64,000 nucleotides of DNA. Origin: CAVVDY01 sp963815775. GTDB taxonomy: Bacteria; Acidobacteriota; Terriglobia; Terriglobales; Acidobacteriaceae. Location of the stretch: assembly GCA_963815775.1 (NCBI GenBank), contig CAWFIB010000025.1:1-64000 (forward strand). The letters are read 5' to 3'. The translations under genes and the position numbers were made by a program. The notes beneath the pieces were generated by a model that searched no databases, had not been told where the DNA came from, and was given only the letters and a program-made list of their open reading frames with translations. Below are positions 52,760 to 61,444 of the stretch, in pieces. Position 1 is the stretch's first letter. Each line of letters starts with the position of its first letter.

Positions 52760-53854
52760 CTAATCAGTTTTCGTAGCATCCGGCACGGCAGCGGTCGCCG
52801 CAGTCGGGCGGCGAATCTCGGTCGGCACACCTTGGCGCGCTTCGATCGGCCGCGGAGGCATACCCACGCCCCGCTCGTCGTACTTGCCAAAGATCATCTT
52901 ACCCGCCGTGGTTTGCAGTACCGACGTCACCGAGATGTCGACGTTCTTGCCGATCATCTTGCGCGCATTGTCGACCACGACCATGGTGCCGTCGTCGAGA
53001 TAGGCGACGCCCTGGTTGTACTCCTTGCCTTCCTTCAGGATGAAGACGCGCATGATCTCGCCCGGCAGCACGATGGGCTTCAGCGAGTTGGCCAGCTCGT
53101 TGATGTTCAGCACCTGCACGCCCTGCAGTTGCGCCACCTTGTTCAGGTTGAAGTCGTTGGTGACGATCTTGCCCTCATACTGCTTGGCCAGCTCGATGAG
53201 CTTGAGGTCGACCTCGCGTACGGAAGGGAAGTCGTCTTCCACGATCTGAATCTGCAGGCTGGCGATCTTCTGGATGCGCTGCAGGATGTCGAGTCCGCGG
53301 CGGCCGCGGTTGCGCTTCATCGAATCGGCGGAGTCGGCCACCAATTGCAGCTCGCGTAGCACAAATTGGGGGATTACGATCGTGCCATCCAGGAAGCCGG
53401 TTTCCGCAATGTCGGCGATGCGGCCGTCGATAATGACACTGGTATCGAGAATCTTGTAGCTGCGCTTGCTCTGCTTCTCCCCGCCAAAGATGCCGCCTAG
53501 TGCGGCGAGGTTCAAAAGGTCGCCCTTGCCCGCGCCGACGATGAGCCCAATATAGGCCATCAGCAGCATGACGAAGAGCTGAAGAAAGCTTTGGGTGTGT
53601 CCGGCGGGCAGGCTGTTCCTGATGACGAGGCTGAAGAGGTACGCCCCGACAATGCCCAGGATGCTGCCGATGACGGCGCCAATCAGCCGCTTCAGGCTGA
53701 CCTGGCGCAACCTTATTTCAAACAGTACGACGGCCGCCCCGATGATCGCTCCCGCACCAGCGGCGGGCCAGCTCGCAAGTCCCAGGGGCTGAAGTTCATA
53801 ACCGCAAACTGCTGAAACCAGAATGAATAGTACGCGTATAAAAACCAGGTCCAA
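52760..53854 (-). CDS. PIN-TRAM domain membrane protein (YacL-like)
   Basis: 364 aa. Four N-terminal membrane helices (RVLFILVSAVCGYELQPLGL; LIGAVIGSILGIVGAYLFSL; LFVMLLMAYIGLIVG) are followed by a PIN nuclease-fold domain starting YKILDTSVIIDGRIADIAE, with acidic residues D146, D151 and later TNDFNLNK, and a C-terminal TRAM RNA-binding domain. The role of YacL-type proteins is not settled. The start is a TTG at 53854, preceded 6 nt upstream by GGGAGG; the earlier ATG in frame lacks this. An overlap with the next gene (TAG/GTG) suggests coupling. Confidence 0.87.
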   Translation of the reverse strand: MDLVFIRVLFILVSAVCGYELQPLGLASWPAAGAGAIIGAAVVLFEIRLRQVSLKRLIGAVIGSILGIVGAYLFSLVIRNSLPAGHTQSFLQLFVMLLMAYIGLIVGAGKGDLLNLAALGGIFGGEKQSKRSYKILDTSVIIDGRIADIAETGFLDGTIVIPQFVLRELQLVADSADSMKRNRGRRGLDILQRIQKIASLQIQIVEDDFPSVREVDLKLIELAKQYEGKIVTNDFNLNKVAQLQGVQVLNINELANSLKPIVLPGEIMRVFILKEGKEYNQGVAYLDDGTMVVVDNARKMIGKNVDISVTSVLQTTAGKMIFGKYDERGVGMPPRPIEARQGVPTEIRRPTAATAAVPDATKTD

Positions 53855-54075
53855 GCTACACCTCCCGGGGCCGGTTCCTGGCATCTGGGGCGGGCTTGGC
53901 GGGCCTGAATGAATGAGGCGCCGGCTCGCAAGCCACTTTCCATAGACGCTGTAGGGCCTTTAGCAAGAAACGTGTCGGGGCTTATGAATTATGAGATGCC
54001 CCCTATCCTGTCGGTAAACTGCAATCCGACAGATTTGCGTGCAACACCATTAGTAGCCGAAGTATAACCCATGTT

Positions 54076-54132
54076 CCCCATTCGTGGGGGTACTAGCGCA
54101 GCAATTACCGCCGCAGATTCCGCTTTGCGGAA
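54076..54132 (-). terminator. Hairpins downstream of the YIP1 gene
   Basis: TTCCGC-TTT-GCGGAA (54118-54132) directly after the stop, then CCCCA-TTCG-TGGGG (54076-54089), which contains a UUCG-type loop. Confidence 0.5.
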
Positions 54133-54137
54133 ACCGG

Positions 54138-54893
54138 TTAGGAGAACAGGCTGCCGATAGCTGCAGTTCCGAGCGTGACAACTGCCCACCAGCCGAACAC
54201 CACTCCCATGCAGGTGCCGCGTTTCACGCGGGTCAGACAGGAATATCCGATCCCGGTCAGCACCAGGATCCAGATATTAAACAGGTCGATGGAGGAAGCG
54301 ACGGAATACAGGAAATGCGAGGTGGTGGGATCGAAGAGCACGCCTAGATTGCTGGCAAGCTGGTTCTGGAAGGTGAAGTTCTCGCCGCTGCCGATGAAGA
54401 GCGTGAGGATGACCAGCAGCGCCTTGATGATACCGGGGAGAAAGGCGTAATTGCTGATGGCGAAACACTGCCAGAATTTGAGCTCGGCGCCGAAGCCGAA
54501 GTTGAAGGTACCCATCAGGACCGCAGCCATGATGGCGATGATGACCAGGTTGAAAACAGGAAAGCCGTAGGCGATATCGCGCGTGATCTTGGCGGAGAGC
54601 TCCATCCGCGAGGCGCGCTGATCGGGGGGAAGCTGATCGAGCTTGGCCGCCTGATTGGGCGAGAGCTGGATCTGGTTCTCGGTGACCTTGTCCATGCCGA
54701 CCTTGGTGTCGACGAGGTAGACCAGGGCCAGACCGACGATGGCGCCCAGCAGCCAGGGCAACCACCAACTGGCGCTGCGGCGAATGTCGGTGAAGGTCTT
54801 GCTGGGTGCGACGAAGGTGTCGATGACGCGCTCGACCTGAGAGAGCGCGGGAACTTCTTCCGGAGTAGCGGCAAGGGGCGCAGGAGTGCTCAT
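54138..54893 (-). CDS. YIP1 family membrane protein
   Basis: 251 aa with about five helices: WWLPWLLGAIVGLALVYLVD, then YGFPVFNLVIIAIMAAVLMG, KFWQCFAISNYAFLPGIIKA, and two near the end. The N-terminal VERVIDTFVAPSKTFTDIRR and the AISNYAFLPGII motif fit the YIP1 domain, named after a eukaryotic vesicle protein; the bacterial role is unknown. GGAGG lies 6 nt before the chosen ATG. The frame is open 49 codons further up but without an SD. Confidence 0.82.
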   Translation of the reverse strand: MSTPAPLAATPEEVPALSQVERVIDTFVAPSKTFTDIRRSASWWLPWLLGAIVGLALVYLVDTKVGMDKVTENQIQLSPNQAAKLDQLPPDQRASRMELSAKITRDIAYGFPVFNLVIIAIMAAVLMGTFNFGFGAELKFWQCFAISNYAFLPGIIKALLVILTLFIGSGENFTFQNQLASNLGVLFDPTTSHFLYSVASSIDLFNIWILVLTGIGYSCLTRVKRGTCMGVVFGWWAVVTLGTAAIGSLFS

Positions 54894-55198
54894 GGGGGGC
54901 CTCCAATCATTTTGCCTCCGCGGTGGAAATGGGACACCCGCCGGAAGGTGGTGCGGCGCGATTGTAGCATTGGCGGGCGCCGGGCCAATCAAAATCCCTG
55001 TTGCCGAATCGAACAACCTTCTGCTCTCGGGAAATGCCAAGTTGTGGGTTCTCAGTTTTTAGAATCACCCGAGCTTAAAGAGGCGAAAAGCCCTGGGCGA
55101 AAGGATGGGTCCGCCGTTGTACGCTAAGCTACAAACTTCTGACAGTGTGTTGACAGTCGTTCACCACCGCCAAGCTAGGCCACCGCCGGAGGGACATC
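54894..55198. other. Non-coding gap between YIP1 and the HAF relic
   Basis: 305 bp without a convincing ORF. It should hold the promoter of the divergent YIP1 gene, but I cannot name clear boxes. Confidence 0.35.
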
Positions 55199-55580
55199 AT
55201 GAGAAGGATCCGCGGCCCGCTTCGCATTGCCGTCTTGTCGACCATCTTTAATCTTCAGCCTCGCGCAATTTGGGCAGGCGCAAAGCTCTGTCATCCGCGA
55301 CCTGGGCACGCGTTTACCAGTTCCGGAGAGGACCATGCCTTCATTTACAGGAACGGCGAGATGACGGACTTGGGAACCTTGGGCCGAGCTCCGAGCTATG
55401 CCCAGGGCGTTAACAATGAAGCCCAGGCAATTGGTTATTCGTCAAACCAGAATGGTGCGTTTCGCGGCTTCTTGTGGAGCAACGGCACGATGCAGGGCCT
55501 GGGAAGTCTGGGCGGTGATCGATCGGTTGCCACCGCCATCAATGAAAGCGGCATGATCACCGGGACACCCATCGGCAGAC
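55199..55580 (+). pseudogene. HAF-repeat extracellular protein, truncated relic
   Basis: Units HAFIYRNGEMTDLGTLG and GFLWSNGTMQGLGSLGG are HAF repeats, found in secreted proteins. The signal-peptide coding (LIFSLAQFGQAQSSVIRDLG) sits in a different frame from the start and from the repeats, and the sequence stops after GMITGT and runs into unrelated text. At least two frameshifts and loss of the 3' end show a dead gene. Confidence 0.65.
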
Positions 55581-55647
55581 GTTGCCAAAGAACAGGATTG
55601 CGTGGCGGACCCTTCCTGCCGAGCCTCCACCACGCAATCCGTCGGAA

Positions 55648-56550
55648 TCAGGCTGCGTTGGAAAGTGCCTGGTAAGCAGGGACGAACCGCTCAGCGACAA
55701 AGCGCTCGAACGATTCTGGTGTCGTGTTCTGCTCCGTGCGCGGTTCAAGCGCCTTCATGTGTTCGGAGTTCATTGCTGCTGACATTTCCAACAGCAGATC
55801 AATGAAGTTCGGCGACATGCCGAGCCGCGCCAGGTTGGGGCGAAGCTGCTCGTCGGGAAGCTGCTGGTACTGCAAGCTGGGGTTGCCGATGGCTTTTCCG
55901 ATGATGGCAGTGGCCTCGGCGTAGCTGATATCCCGTTGCCCCAGCAACTGGCGTGTTTGGTGGCCCTGGAAATCGAGACGCAACAGACTCTTCGCCGCGG
56001 CAACGCCAATGTCATGGGTGGCAATCATCGGCAGTTTCAGCTCCGCCCGGATCGGCCCGGCCGCGACTCCCATGCCCTTGATGATGCCAACTTGAACCAG
56101 CGTGTTCTCCATGAAGTAGCCGGCCCGCAGGTGCAGCGTGTTGAGCCCCGGAACACGGTCGAGCGCCTGCTCCAGCCGATGAAGCGCCAGGACAAGTCCG
56201 GTCCCAGAGGACTTGTCGGCGCCCACGCTGCTGAGCGCGACCACGTGCCGTACCCGCGCCTCTTTCAGTGCCGACGCCAGCGATGACGTGATGCGCTCCT
56301 CGTAGGCGAAGGTGTCCGGAGCTGCAGGATTCGGCGGAATCATCGCGTAGACCGCCTCTGTCCCGCTGAAGGCGCGCATCAGTTTGCCGGTTTCCGTGAG
56401 GTCGGCGATAACCGCCTCCGCGCCCCGTTTGGTGAACTGCTGCAAATGCTCCGCCGTACGTCCGATGACCCTTACCTGTTTATGGTTATCAAGTAGAGTA
56501 TTGGCGACTGCGCTCCCAGTATTCCCGCTCGCGCCAGTGACAACATACAT
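55648..56550 (-). CDS. NmrA-like NAD(P)-binding protein
   Basis: 300 aa. N-terminal Rossmann motif YVVTGASGNTGSAVA, then VIADLTETGKLMRAFSGTEA and the RHVVALSSVGA segment (the place of catalytic residues in SDRs, here without the YxxxK dyad), typical of NmrA/quinone reductase-like proteins. Possible roles are redox sensing or quinone/azo reduction. ATG start; no clear SD. Single gene, convergent with the HAF relic. Confidence 0.82.
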   Translation of the reverse strand: MYVVTGASGNTGSAVANTLLDNHKQVRVIGRTAEHLQQFTKRGAEAVIADLTETGKLMRAFSGTEAVYAMIPPNPAAPDTFAYEERITSSLASALKEARVRHVVALSSVGADKSSGTGLVLALHRLEQALDRVPGLNTLHLRAGYFMENTLVQVGIIKGMGVAAGPIRAELKLPMIATHDIGVAAAKSLLRLDFQGHQTRQLLGQRDISYAEATAIIGKAIGNPSLQYQQLPDEQLRPNLARLGMSPNFIDLLLEMSAAMNSEHMKALEPRTEQNTTPESFERFVAERFVPAYQALSNAA

Positions 56551-56708
56551 GACTTTTACCTCCAGCCATCACAGATGCACGGCGAAAGCAAAGGCACCAG
56601 GAAGGGAGGCGAAAGTTGGTCTGCCATGTGCATGTGCCATTTCCCGGCTGCGGATTTCGCATTTCGAAACCCATAATCAAGACGCGTCCAAAATCTCTTC
56701 GCACGCCC

Positions 56709-57281
56709 TCACGCGGTTGAGGCGGAGTACGATAGCTCAACAAAGCCGTTCCTGTAAGCGGCCATGTTCTTCAAGTTCCACCTCTCCTCCGTCAAGGGAC
56801 CATCGAACAGCCGGAGTCCGTCACCTAACAGGACAGGCGCTATCGTCAACCTGATTTCGTCCACCAGGCCGAGCTCGAGAAAACGCCGGCACAACATGGC
56901 CCCGCCCACGAGCCAGATGTTTCGATATCGAGGCGCGAGTTTCTCGTCAACCAGTGCCTTGAGATCCCCCGAATAGAACTCGACGCTCTTCCGCGCCGGC
57001 GGCCATTCTCTCCCGCTCACCACTATCACCGGAGTATCGCCATAGGGCCAGCCCAACTCCAGCGCATGTTCATACGTGCGAGAACCCATCACATAACAAT
57101 CGATCGCTTTGAGGAACGCCGCAGCTTCTTCCGCCGAAACGGAAACCCCGGCTTCGTAGACGCTTCCGGCGCTGTCCATCCAGGAGACACTGTTGTCCTT
57201 CTTGGCGATGAAACCATCCAGACTGGAAACCATGTGCAAGGTTATGCTTCGTCCTTTTGCATTTCCCTCGTTGCGTGACAT
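56709..57281 (-). CDS. Dihydrofolate reductase-family (RibD C-terminal-like) protein
   Basis: 190 aa. HMVSSLDGFIAKKD, YVMGSRTYEHAL, TPVIVVSGREWP and the late NIWLVGGAMLCRRFLELGLV form the RibD_C fold; DEIRLTIAPVLLGDGLRLF closes it. Enzymes of this family reduce NADPH-dependent substrates such as riboflavin precursors, but stand-alone forms are of unknown function. AGGAGGAAC just upstream of the ATG is a near perfect SD. Confidence 0.85.
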   Translation of the reverse strand: MSRNEGNAKGRSITLHMVSSLDGFIAKKDNSVSWMDSAGSVYEAGVSVSAEEAAAFLKAIDCYVMGSRTYEHALELGWPYGDTPVIVVSGREWPPARKSVEFYSGDLKALVDEKLAPRYRNIWLVGGAMLCRRFLELGLVDEIRLTIAPVLLGDGLRLFDGPLTEERWNLKNMAAYRNGFVELSYSASTA

Positions 57282-58203
57282 AGTTCCTCCTCGCTTTGAC
57301 CGACATCGATACGCCCGACGGACTCCTAGAGCCTTGCAGCACAGGGTGAAAGCCTGCCCTAGGCTATTTCAAAAAGCAAGGCTGAGATGAGCATTGATTT
57401 TAGCCGCCGAACATTCCGCCCAGCCCCCATGAATGCGGGGACTCCGACCTGTCTTCGCGAGCTACGTATCGCGAACGATTGCAGCCCACGGCGGAAAGCC
57501 GTGGATAGACATCGTAAATATCCTCGCAAGGCACATCAGTCGCGGCAACCGGAACTCGCGAAATTCTCGGGGCACCTCTCCCCTCATCCAATCCTGAGCG
57601 CGTGAGACTTGCAGGCAAGACCTTGATGTCAAATAACTTAGCGTCTATCGCGCGGGAAAGACACTCCCGTTTTTCCTCAACTACGGTATATGGGTTTCTA
57701 AACTGAGGGGCAAGAGAATCGCGCGGCGCTTAGGGTACGAAGATGACCAGCAGTTCCGAATTGGGATTTGATAAGCGCCAAGCCTGCACGATGTAAATGC
57801 AGGAGGTGGCCGGGTAGCGGCGATGCTGGCCCCGACGCTGAAGCGCCCGCCAATGGGGAAGGGTTCTGGATTCCCCGCATGAATGCGGGGGTACATGTGA
57901 GGCCGGGCGGGCCGCTCCCCGGGCCGAGAGCGTCATTTGCGTTCCCTACCTCGGGCTCGCGCCTCGGGTCTGAATACGCAGCCGCCGCTTCGCGGCCCGA
58001 CGTTTGTACCTGAGCCTGCCCTGGGCTGGTCGAAGGCTTAGCCAAAGGATGGTTAACCTGGCGCAGCCGACCAGCCCTACACATTCGTGGGTTTCGATGG
58101 TGTGACGTAGAGAACAGCCTGAATGAAGCTCGCGGAAAGGGGGATCGCGCCGACGACAGTACTCCCCCTCATTCCCAACGAGAGAATTGAGTGCGACACC
58201 CGG
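57282..58203. repeat. Repeat-rich non-coding region
   Basis: No reading frame here has coding sense. It holds hairpins CCACGGC-GGAAA-GCCGTGG (57486-57504) and CCCCGCAT-GA-ATGCGGGG (57873-57890; a degenerate copy at 57424-57440 and a related one at about 22856). Also a CTGAGCCTGCCCTGGGCTGG word at 58012. It looks like a collection of dispersed elements. Confidence 0.55.
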
Positions 58204-58398
58204 CTACGGCTTGCCAATACGAATCCCGGAGAGGGAATGAAAAAGCCCAAAGATATTCAGCAGCCATAACACGACGGCTATGACAACCACCGCATTCAAG
58301 ATTGACTTAATGGAGCTCTGCATGGGGATGAAGCGATCTACCAGCCACAGAAGAACTCCGACGACGATCAGGGCTATGACAACCTGAACTAACGGCAT
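58204..58398 (-). CDS. Thivi_2564-type small membrane protein
   Basis: 64 aa with two helices (VQVVIALIVVGVLLWLVDRF; ILNAVVVIAVVLWLLNIFGL). The MPLVQVVIALIVVGVLLWLV start and the IPMQSSIKSILNAVVVIAVV pattern match a widespread small family known only by that placeholder name. The ATG at 58398 opens this signature; an upstream in-frame extension of 12 codons is possible but not supported. Function unknown. Confidence 0.72.
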   Translation of the reverse strand: MPLVQVVIALIVVGVLLWLVDRFIPMQSSIKSILNAVVVIAVVLWLLNIFGLFHSLSGIRIGKP

Positions 58399-58466
58399 AA
58401 CTCGACTACCTTTCCATACATCCCGCAGAGCCATTTATGGTTTGCGTAAGGGAGGTTTTGAAGCAC

Positions 58467-58706
58467 TCAATCATGAACTTGCGATTTGCCCCAGCTACGA
58501 CGCAAGTCAGGGAGGAAGGCGACCGCCCCAGGAGGCACGGTACACAGGCGTACGCGCTTCCATGGCCCTTTTCGTAAGCCGGGTCGAAACACAAAGGTCC
58601 GCTGAGCTCCACAGTCACAACAATGCTGCGAGGCTACCATCTCTCCGCCGCAGCGTATCGGCCACCCTATATTCGCGTGAGAACACAGGCTCAGTATTCG
58701 CATTGG
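58467..58706 (-). CDS. Possible small zinc-ribbon protein
   Basis: 79 aa. LCSHANIGWPI and HCCDCGAQRTFVF place a CxxH knuckle and a CxxC knuckle about 25 residues apart, then GLRKGPWKRVRL. Similar short proteins with a CxH..WP...CxxCG plan are found in Acidobacteria as hypotheticals. The start is uncertain, the frame is open further upstream, and the end is unconvincing, so this could be a decayed copy. Plus-strand ORFs over the same stretch have no recognisable content. Confidence 0.4.
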   Translation of the reverse strand, partial: PMRILSLCSHANIGWPIRCGGEMVASQHCCDCGAQRTFVFRPGLRKGPWKRVRLCTVPPGAVAFLPDLRRSWGKSQVHD

Positions 58707-58993
58707 TTTACCATCTGCTCTCGAAGGCGATTGTTCTTGGACGGACCGCATGCGACTATTGTCAGAAGGGCTCCTTGTTAAGCTCACAACCTGCGACTTA
58801 TCAGGCATCTCCATTGTCGCTGGAACAGGAGCCCATGTCTGGTCAAGTTTGCTCAGGTCAGACGATGGCGCTACTAGGGGCATGGGGCCGAAGTCACATT
58901 GCAGTGAACGAGGCCCGCGACGTCAAGGTTTGGTCTAGGAAGACTGAGCACGTTGCTCAGCCTTCCAAACCGCACCACTTGAGTGGCCTTTGA

Positions 58994-60331
58994 CTAGCGA
59001 AGAGACTGAAAGCCGAGGACCTGCGACAAGATAGCACCGAGCACGCTGTAAGAGCCGTTGGAATAGGCACCATATTGAGACTGGCTGTTATAGCCATCTT
59101 GATAGCCGCGAAGAAATCCCTGGCGAAAATAATAGTTGTAGTCTTGCTGGCTCACGTAATAGCCGTTATAGCCGTAGTCTGCGTCCTGATAGGCATAAGA
59201 GTTCCGGTAGTCGGAACGCCAATGGTCCTGGCGGTCTGCCGTTCCGCTCTGGAAACCTTCCTGATAGCCGTAGTTAACAGCCTGGCGGAGCGAATCCGCT
59301 CCGTATTGATTTGTCTCGTAATAGCGGCCACCACGACTGTAGCGATAGATCGGGGCCGTGGAAAAGTATGGGTCCCGATCGTAATCAGGGTGCCCGCCGT
59401 TCCTGAGGGCTGTTTGCTGTTGACGCTGCCGCTCTAGGTAGTCTTCCTGAAAGCGATACTGTGCCATACGATTTTGCTGCTGCAAACGTGCTGTCTGCTG
59501 TTGCTGGGCGCGTTCCTCTTTGTCCAGATGTTGACGGTACTGCGTCAGGCGCTGCTGCTGCTGCTCAACGAGCTGCTGCTGACGCTGTTGTGAGAGACGC
59601 TCTCCCTGTTGTTGTTGCTGCTCTGCCTGCTGCTGTTGCTGGGCATGCTGTTGCTGCTGTCTGTTTTGCTCTGCCTGCTGCTGTTGCTGGGCATGCTGTT
59701 GCTGCTGTCTGTTTTGCTCTGCCTGCTGCTGTTGCTGGGCATGCTGTTGCTGCTGTCTGTTTTGCTCTGCCTGCTGCTGCTGCTGGGCATGCTGTTGCTG
59801 CTGTCTGTTTTGCTCTGCCTGCTGCTGTTGCTGGGCATGCTGCTGCTGCTGTCTGTTCTGCTCTGCCTGCTGCTGTTGCTGGGCATGCTGTTGCTGCTGT
59901 CTGTTCTGCTCTGCCTGCTGCTGCTGCTGGGCATGCTGTTGCTGCTGTCTGTTCTGCTCTGCCTGCTGCTGTTGCTGGGCATGCTGTTGCTGCTGTCTGT
60001 TTTGCTCTGCCTGCTGCTGTTGCTGGGCATGCTGTTGCTGCTGTCTGTTTTGCTCTGCCTGCTGCTGTTGCTGGGCATGCTGTTGCTGCTGTCTGTTCTG
60101 CTCTGCCTGCTGCTGCTGGGCATGCTGTTGCTGCGGTTCGGTCTTAGCCTGTTGTCCGCCCTGCGGAGCCGCCGGCTCGCCTTGTTTTTCCCGCTTGCCC
60201 TGCTTGTTGTCCTGCTGCTCTTGTTTCTGCTTTTCAGTTTGTTGTCCCTGCTGTGCATAGACAAGTGCAGAGGTTCCGATAAGCAAAGACAGAACTACCG
60301 CGCTCATTACTCCAAATAGCTTCATGGGCAT
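58994..60331 (-). CDS. Secreted Gln-rich 16-residue repeat protein
   Basis: 445 aa. A signal peptide (KLFGVMSAVVLSLLIGTSAL) is followed by a charged Gln/Lys region, then ten copies of the 16-residue unit AEQNRQQQQHAQQQQQ (48 bp each, about 59622-60131), a second Gln-rich stretch with QQRLTQYRQHLDKEERAQQQ, and a Tyr/Gly-rich C-terminus with two related units (YGYQEGFQSGTADRQ; YFRQGFLRGYQDGYN). No enzyme motif is seen. The low-complexity part would be unfolded or coiled. GAGG lies upstream of either ATG at 60331 or 60325. Function unknown; surface location is inferred. Confidence 0.75.
   Translation of the reverse strand: MPMKLFGVMSAVVLSLLIGTSALVYAQQGQQTEKQKQEQQDNKQGKREKQGEPAAPQGGQQAKTEPQQQHAQQQQAEQNRQQQQHAQQQQQAEQNRQQQQHAQQQQQAEQNRQQQQHAQQQQQAEQNRQQQQHAQQQQQAEQNRQQQQHAQQQQQAEQNRQQQQHAQQQQQAEQNRQQQQHAQQQQQAEQNRQQQQHAQQQQQAEQNRQQQQHAQQQQQAEQNRQQQQHAQQQQQAEQQQQQGERLSQQRQQQLVEQQQQRLTQYRQHLDKEERAQQQQTARLQQQNRMAQYRFQEDYLERQRQQQTALRNGGHPDYDRDPYFSTAPIYRYSRGGRYYETNQYGADSLRQAVNYGYQEGFQSGTADRQDHWRSDYRNSYAYQDADYGYNGYYVSQQDYNYYFRQGFLRGYQDGYNSQSQYGAYSNGSYSVLGAILSQVLGFQSLR
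59622..60131 (-). repeat. Ten 48-bp tandem repeats
   Basis: In-frame minisatellite coding for AEQNRQQQQHAQQQQQ. Copies differ at a few third-codon positions and one is shortened near the 5' end of the gene. Confidence 0.85.
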
Positions 60332-60519
60332 TCGCCTCAATAACACTTTAGATGGAGTGGAGACCCGATGGCTGTCTCCTTTTGACCGCCAGAGATCCTC
60401 ATCATTCACCGCCAACAACTTGCTCGCTGGGCATCTCAAGGTTCAGGTCGAGCGCGGGACAAACGAAATGGGCCCCGCATGAGGAGCCATCCTTGCATTG
60501 TGTCTAACTTGTGAATCCC

Positions 60520-60619
60520 TCACCGCACCACAATGTTCAACCAGCCTGCCCTTGACCACCAGCACCTTCACCACTTCTTTGCCTGCGATTGCGGCTTTAA
60601 CCTCTTCGTCGGCGAGGGG
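60520..60619 (-). pseudogene. Relic of a leuS 3' end
   Basis: Reads (minus) as LADEEVKAAIAGKEVVKVLV, then VKGRLV and, after one inserted base, NIVVR and TGA. The intact leuS ends LADEKVKAAIKGKEVVKVLV...VKGRLVNIVVK at 61445-61545. DNA identity is about 90 percent over roughly 85 bp. Only the terminal part survives. Confidence 0.75.
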
Positions 60620-60695
60620 CGAACTGCAGGTCCCTCGGCTGCGCTACGCGCCGGGCTCGGGATGAAACAACGGAAAGATGTGCGAGGAAACCTAC

Positions 60696-61361
60696 CTACT
60701 GAAACTGCCGCCGGAAATCCGTCAACTGTTGCGTTAACTGTTCAATTTTCGACTTGAGCTCCGCCACGTTTTGTTCCAGGAGCGCGATGCGTTCGCGGAG
60801 ATCGGAGTCCGGCGGAGAGCTCCCCGGTGCCGGTAAGGCGCTTGCTGGATGCTCAGGCGCGATGTAGTCGATGTCTCCCGACATCAGGTGCGCGTAGCGT
60901 GCCTCTTTGGTTCCAGGTTGCCGCGGGAGTACTGAGGCCAGCGGAGGCTCACGCTGCATCAGGCGCTGCAATGCCGCCTGCACCTGATCGAGATCTTCGA
61001 AACGGTGCATGCGCTCGGTGCGGCCGCGCAACTCGCCTGGGGTTTGCGGTCCGCGGAGCAGGAGCACACAAAGCACGGCGATCTCGCCGCGATTAAAGTT
61101 GTAGACCTCCTGCAAGCGGTGCTCGTACTTGGTGACGCGGCTGTCGGCTCCGCTGGCCGGCCCGGCCAGCCGCTGGGATTGCAAGCCTGAGAGCGCGTCA
61201 CGCACCGCGTCTTCCTCCAGCGTCATCACCGGATCGCGGTTGTTCTTTTGGTTGCAGGCATTCACCAACGCATTGAGCGACAGCGGGTAGTAGTCAGGCG
61301 TGGTGATGTCCTTCTCGATGAGGGAGCCGAGCACGCGAGCTTCGATGGGGGTGAGGTTCAT
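60696..61361 (-). CDS. DUF480 / YceH family protein
   Basis: 221 aa. Starts MNLTPIEARVLGSLIEKDIT and includes TPDYYPLSLNALVNACNQKN, GLQSQRLAGPAS and RGPQTPGELRGRTERMHRF, the winged-helix repeats of DUF480 (YceH). The last 45 residues form a coiled coil (LRERIALLEQNVAELKSKIE). Role unknown. The ATG at 61361 is the family start; the frame is open 117 codons further but only as a shadow of leuS. It lies 83 bp downstream of leuS on the same strand, and a leuS relic lies on its other side. Confidence 0.85.
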   Translation of the reverse strand: MNLTPIEARVLGSLIEKDITTPDYYPLSLNALVNACNQKNNRDPVMTLEEDAVRDALSGLQSQRLAGPASGADSRVTKYEHRLQEVYNFNRGEIAVLCVLLLRGPQTPGELRGRTERMHRFEDLDQVQAALQRLMQREPPLASVLPRQPGTKEARYAHLMSGDIDYIAPEHPASALPAPGSSPPDSDLRERIALLEQNVAELKSKIEQLTQQLTDFRRQFQ

Positions 61362-61444
61362 CTGGCGCACAGACCTTCGATCCCACTCCGTCCGAAAATC
61401 GCGGACGAGTGGGGCACCCGCGATTCCTGGCTTAGTCGGGCGAA

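Noticed and set aside
57400..58090. Short open frames in the repeat-rich region
   Set aside because: They overlap hairpins and repeat words on both strands and show no coding pattern or SD.
58442..58993. 183-aa plus-strand open frame
   Set aside because: No domain, odd composition, and it opposes a minus-strand zinc-ribbon-like frame.
59622..60131. Regular 48-bp repeats as a CRISPR array
   Set aside because: The units are contiguous without unique spacers and lie in frame inside a coding gene.
59461..60319. Long Leu/Ala-rich open frames on the plus strand
   Set aside because: They are antisense to the 48-bp Gln repeat and arise from its composition; they have no independent features.
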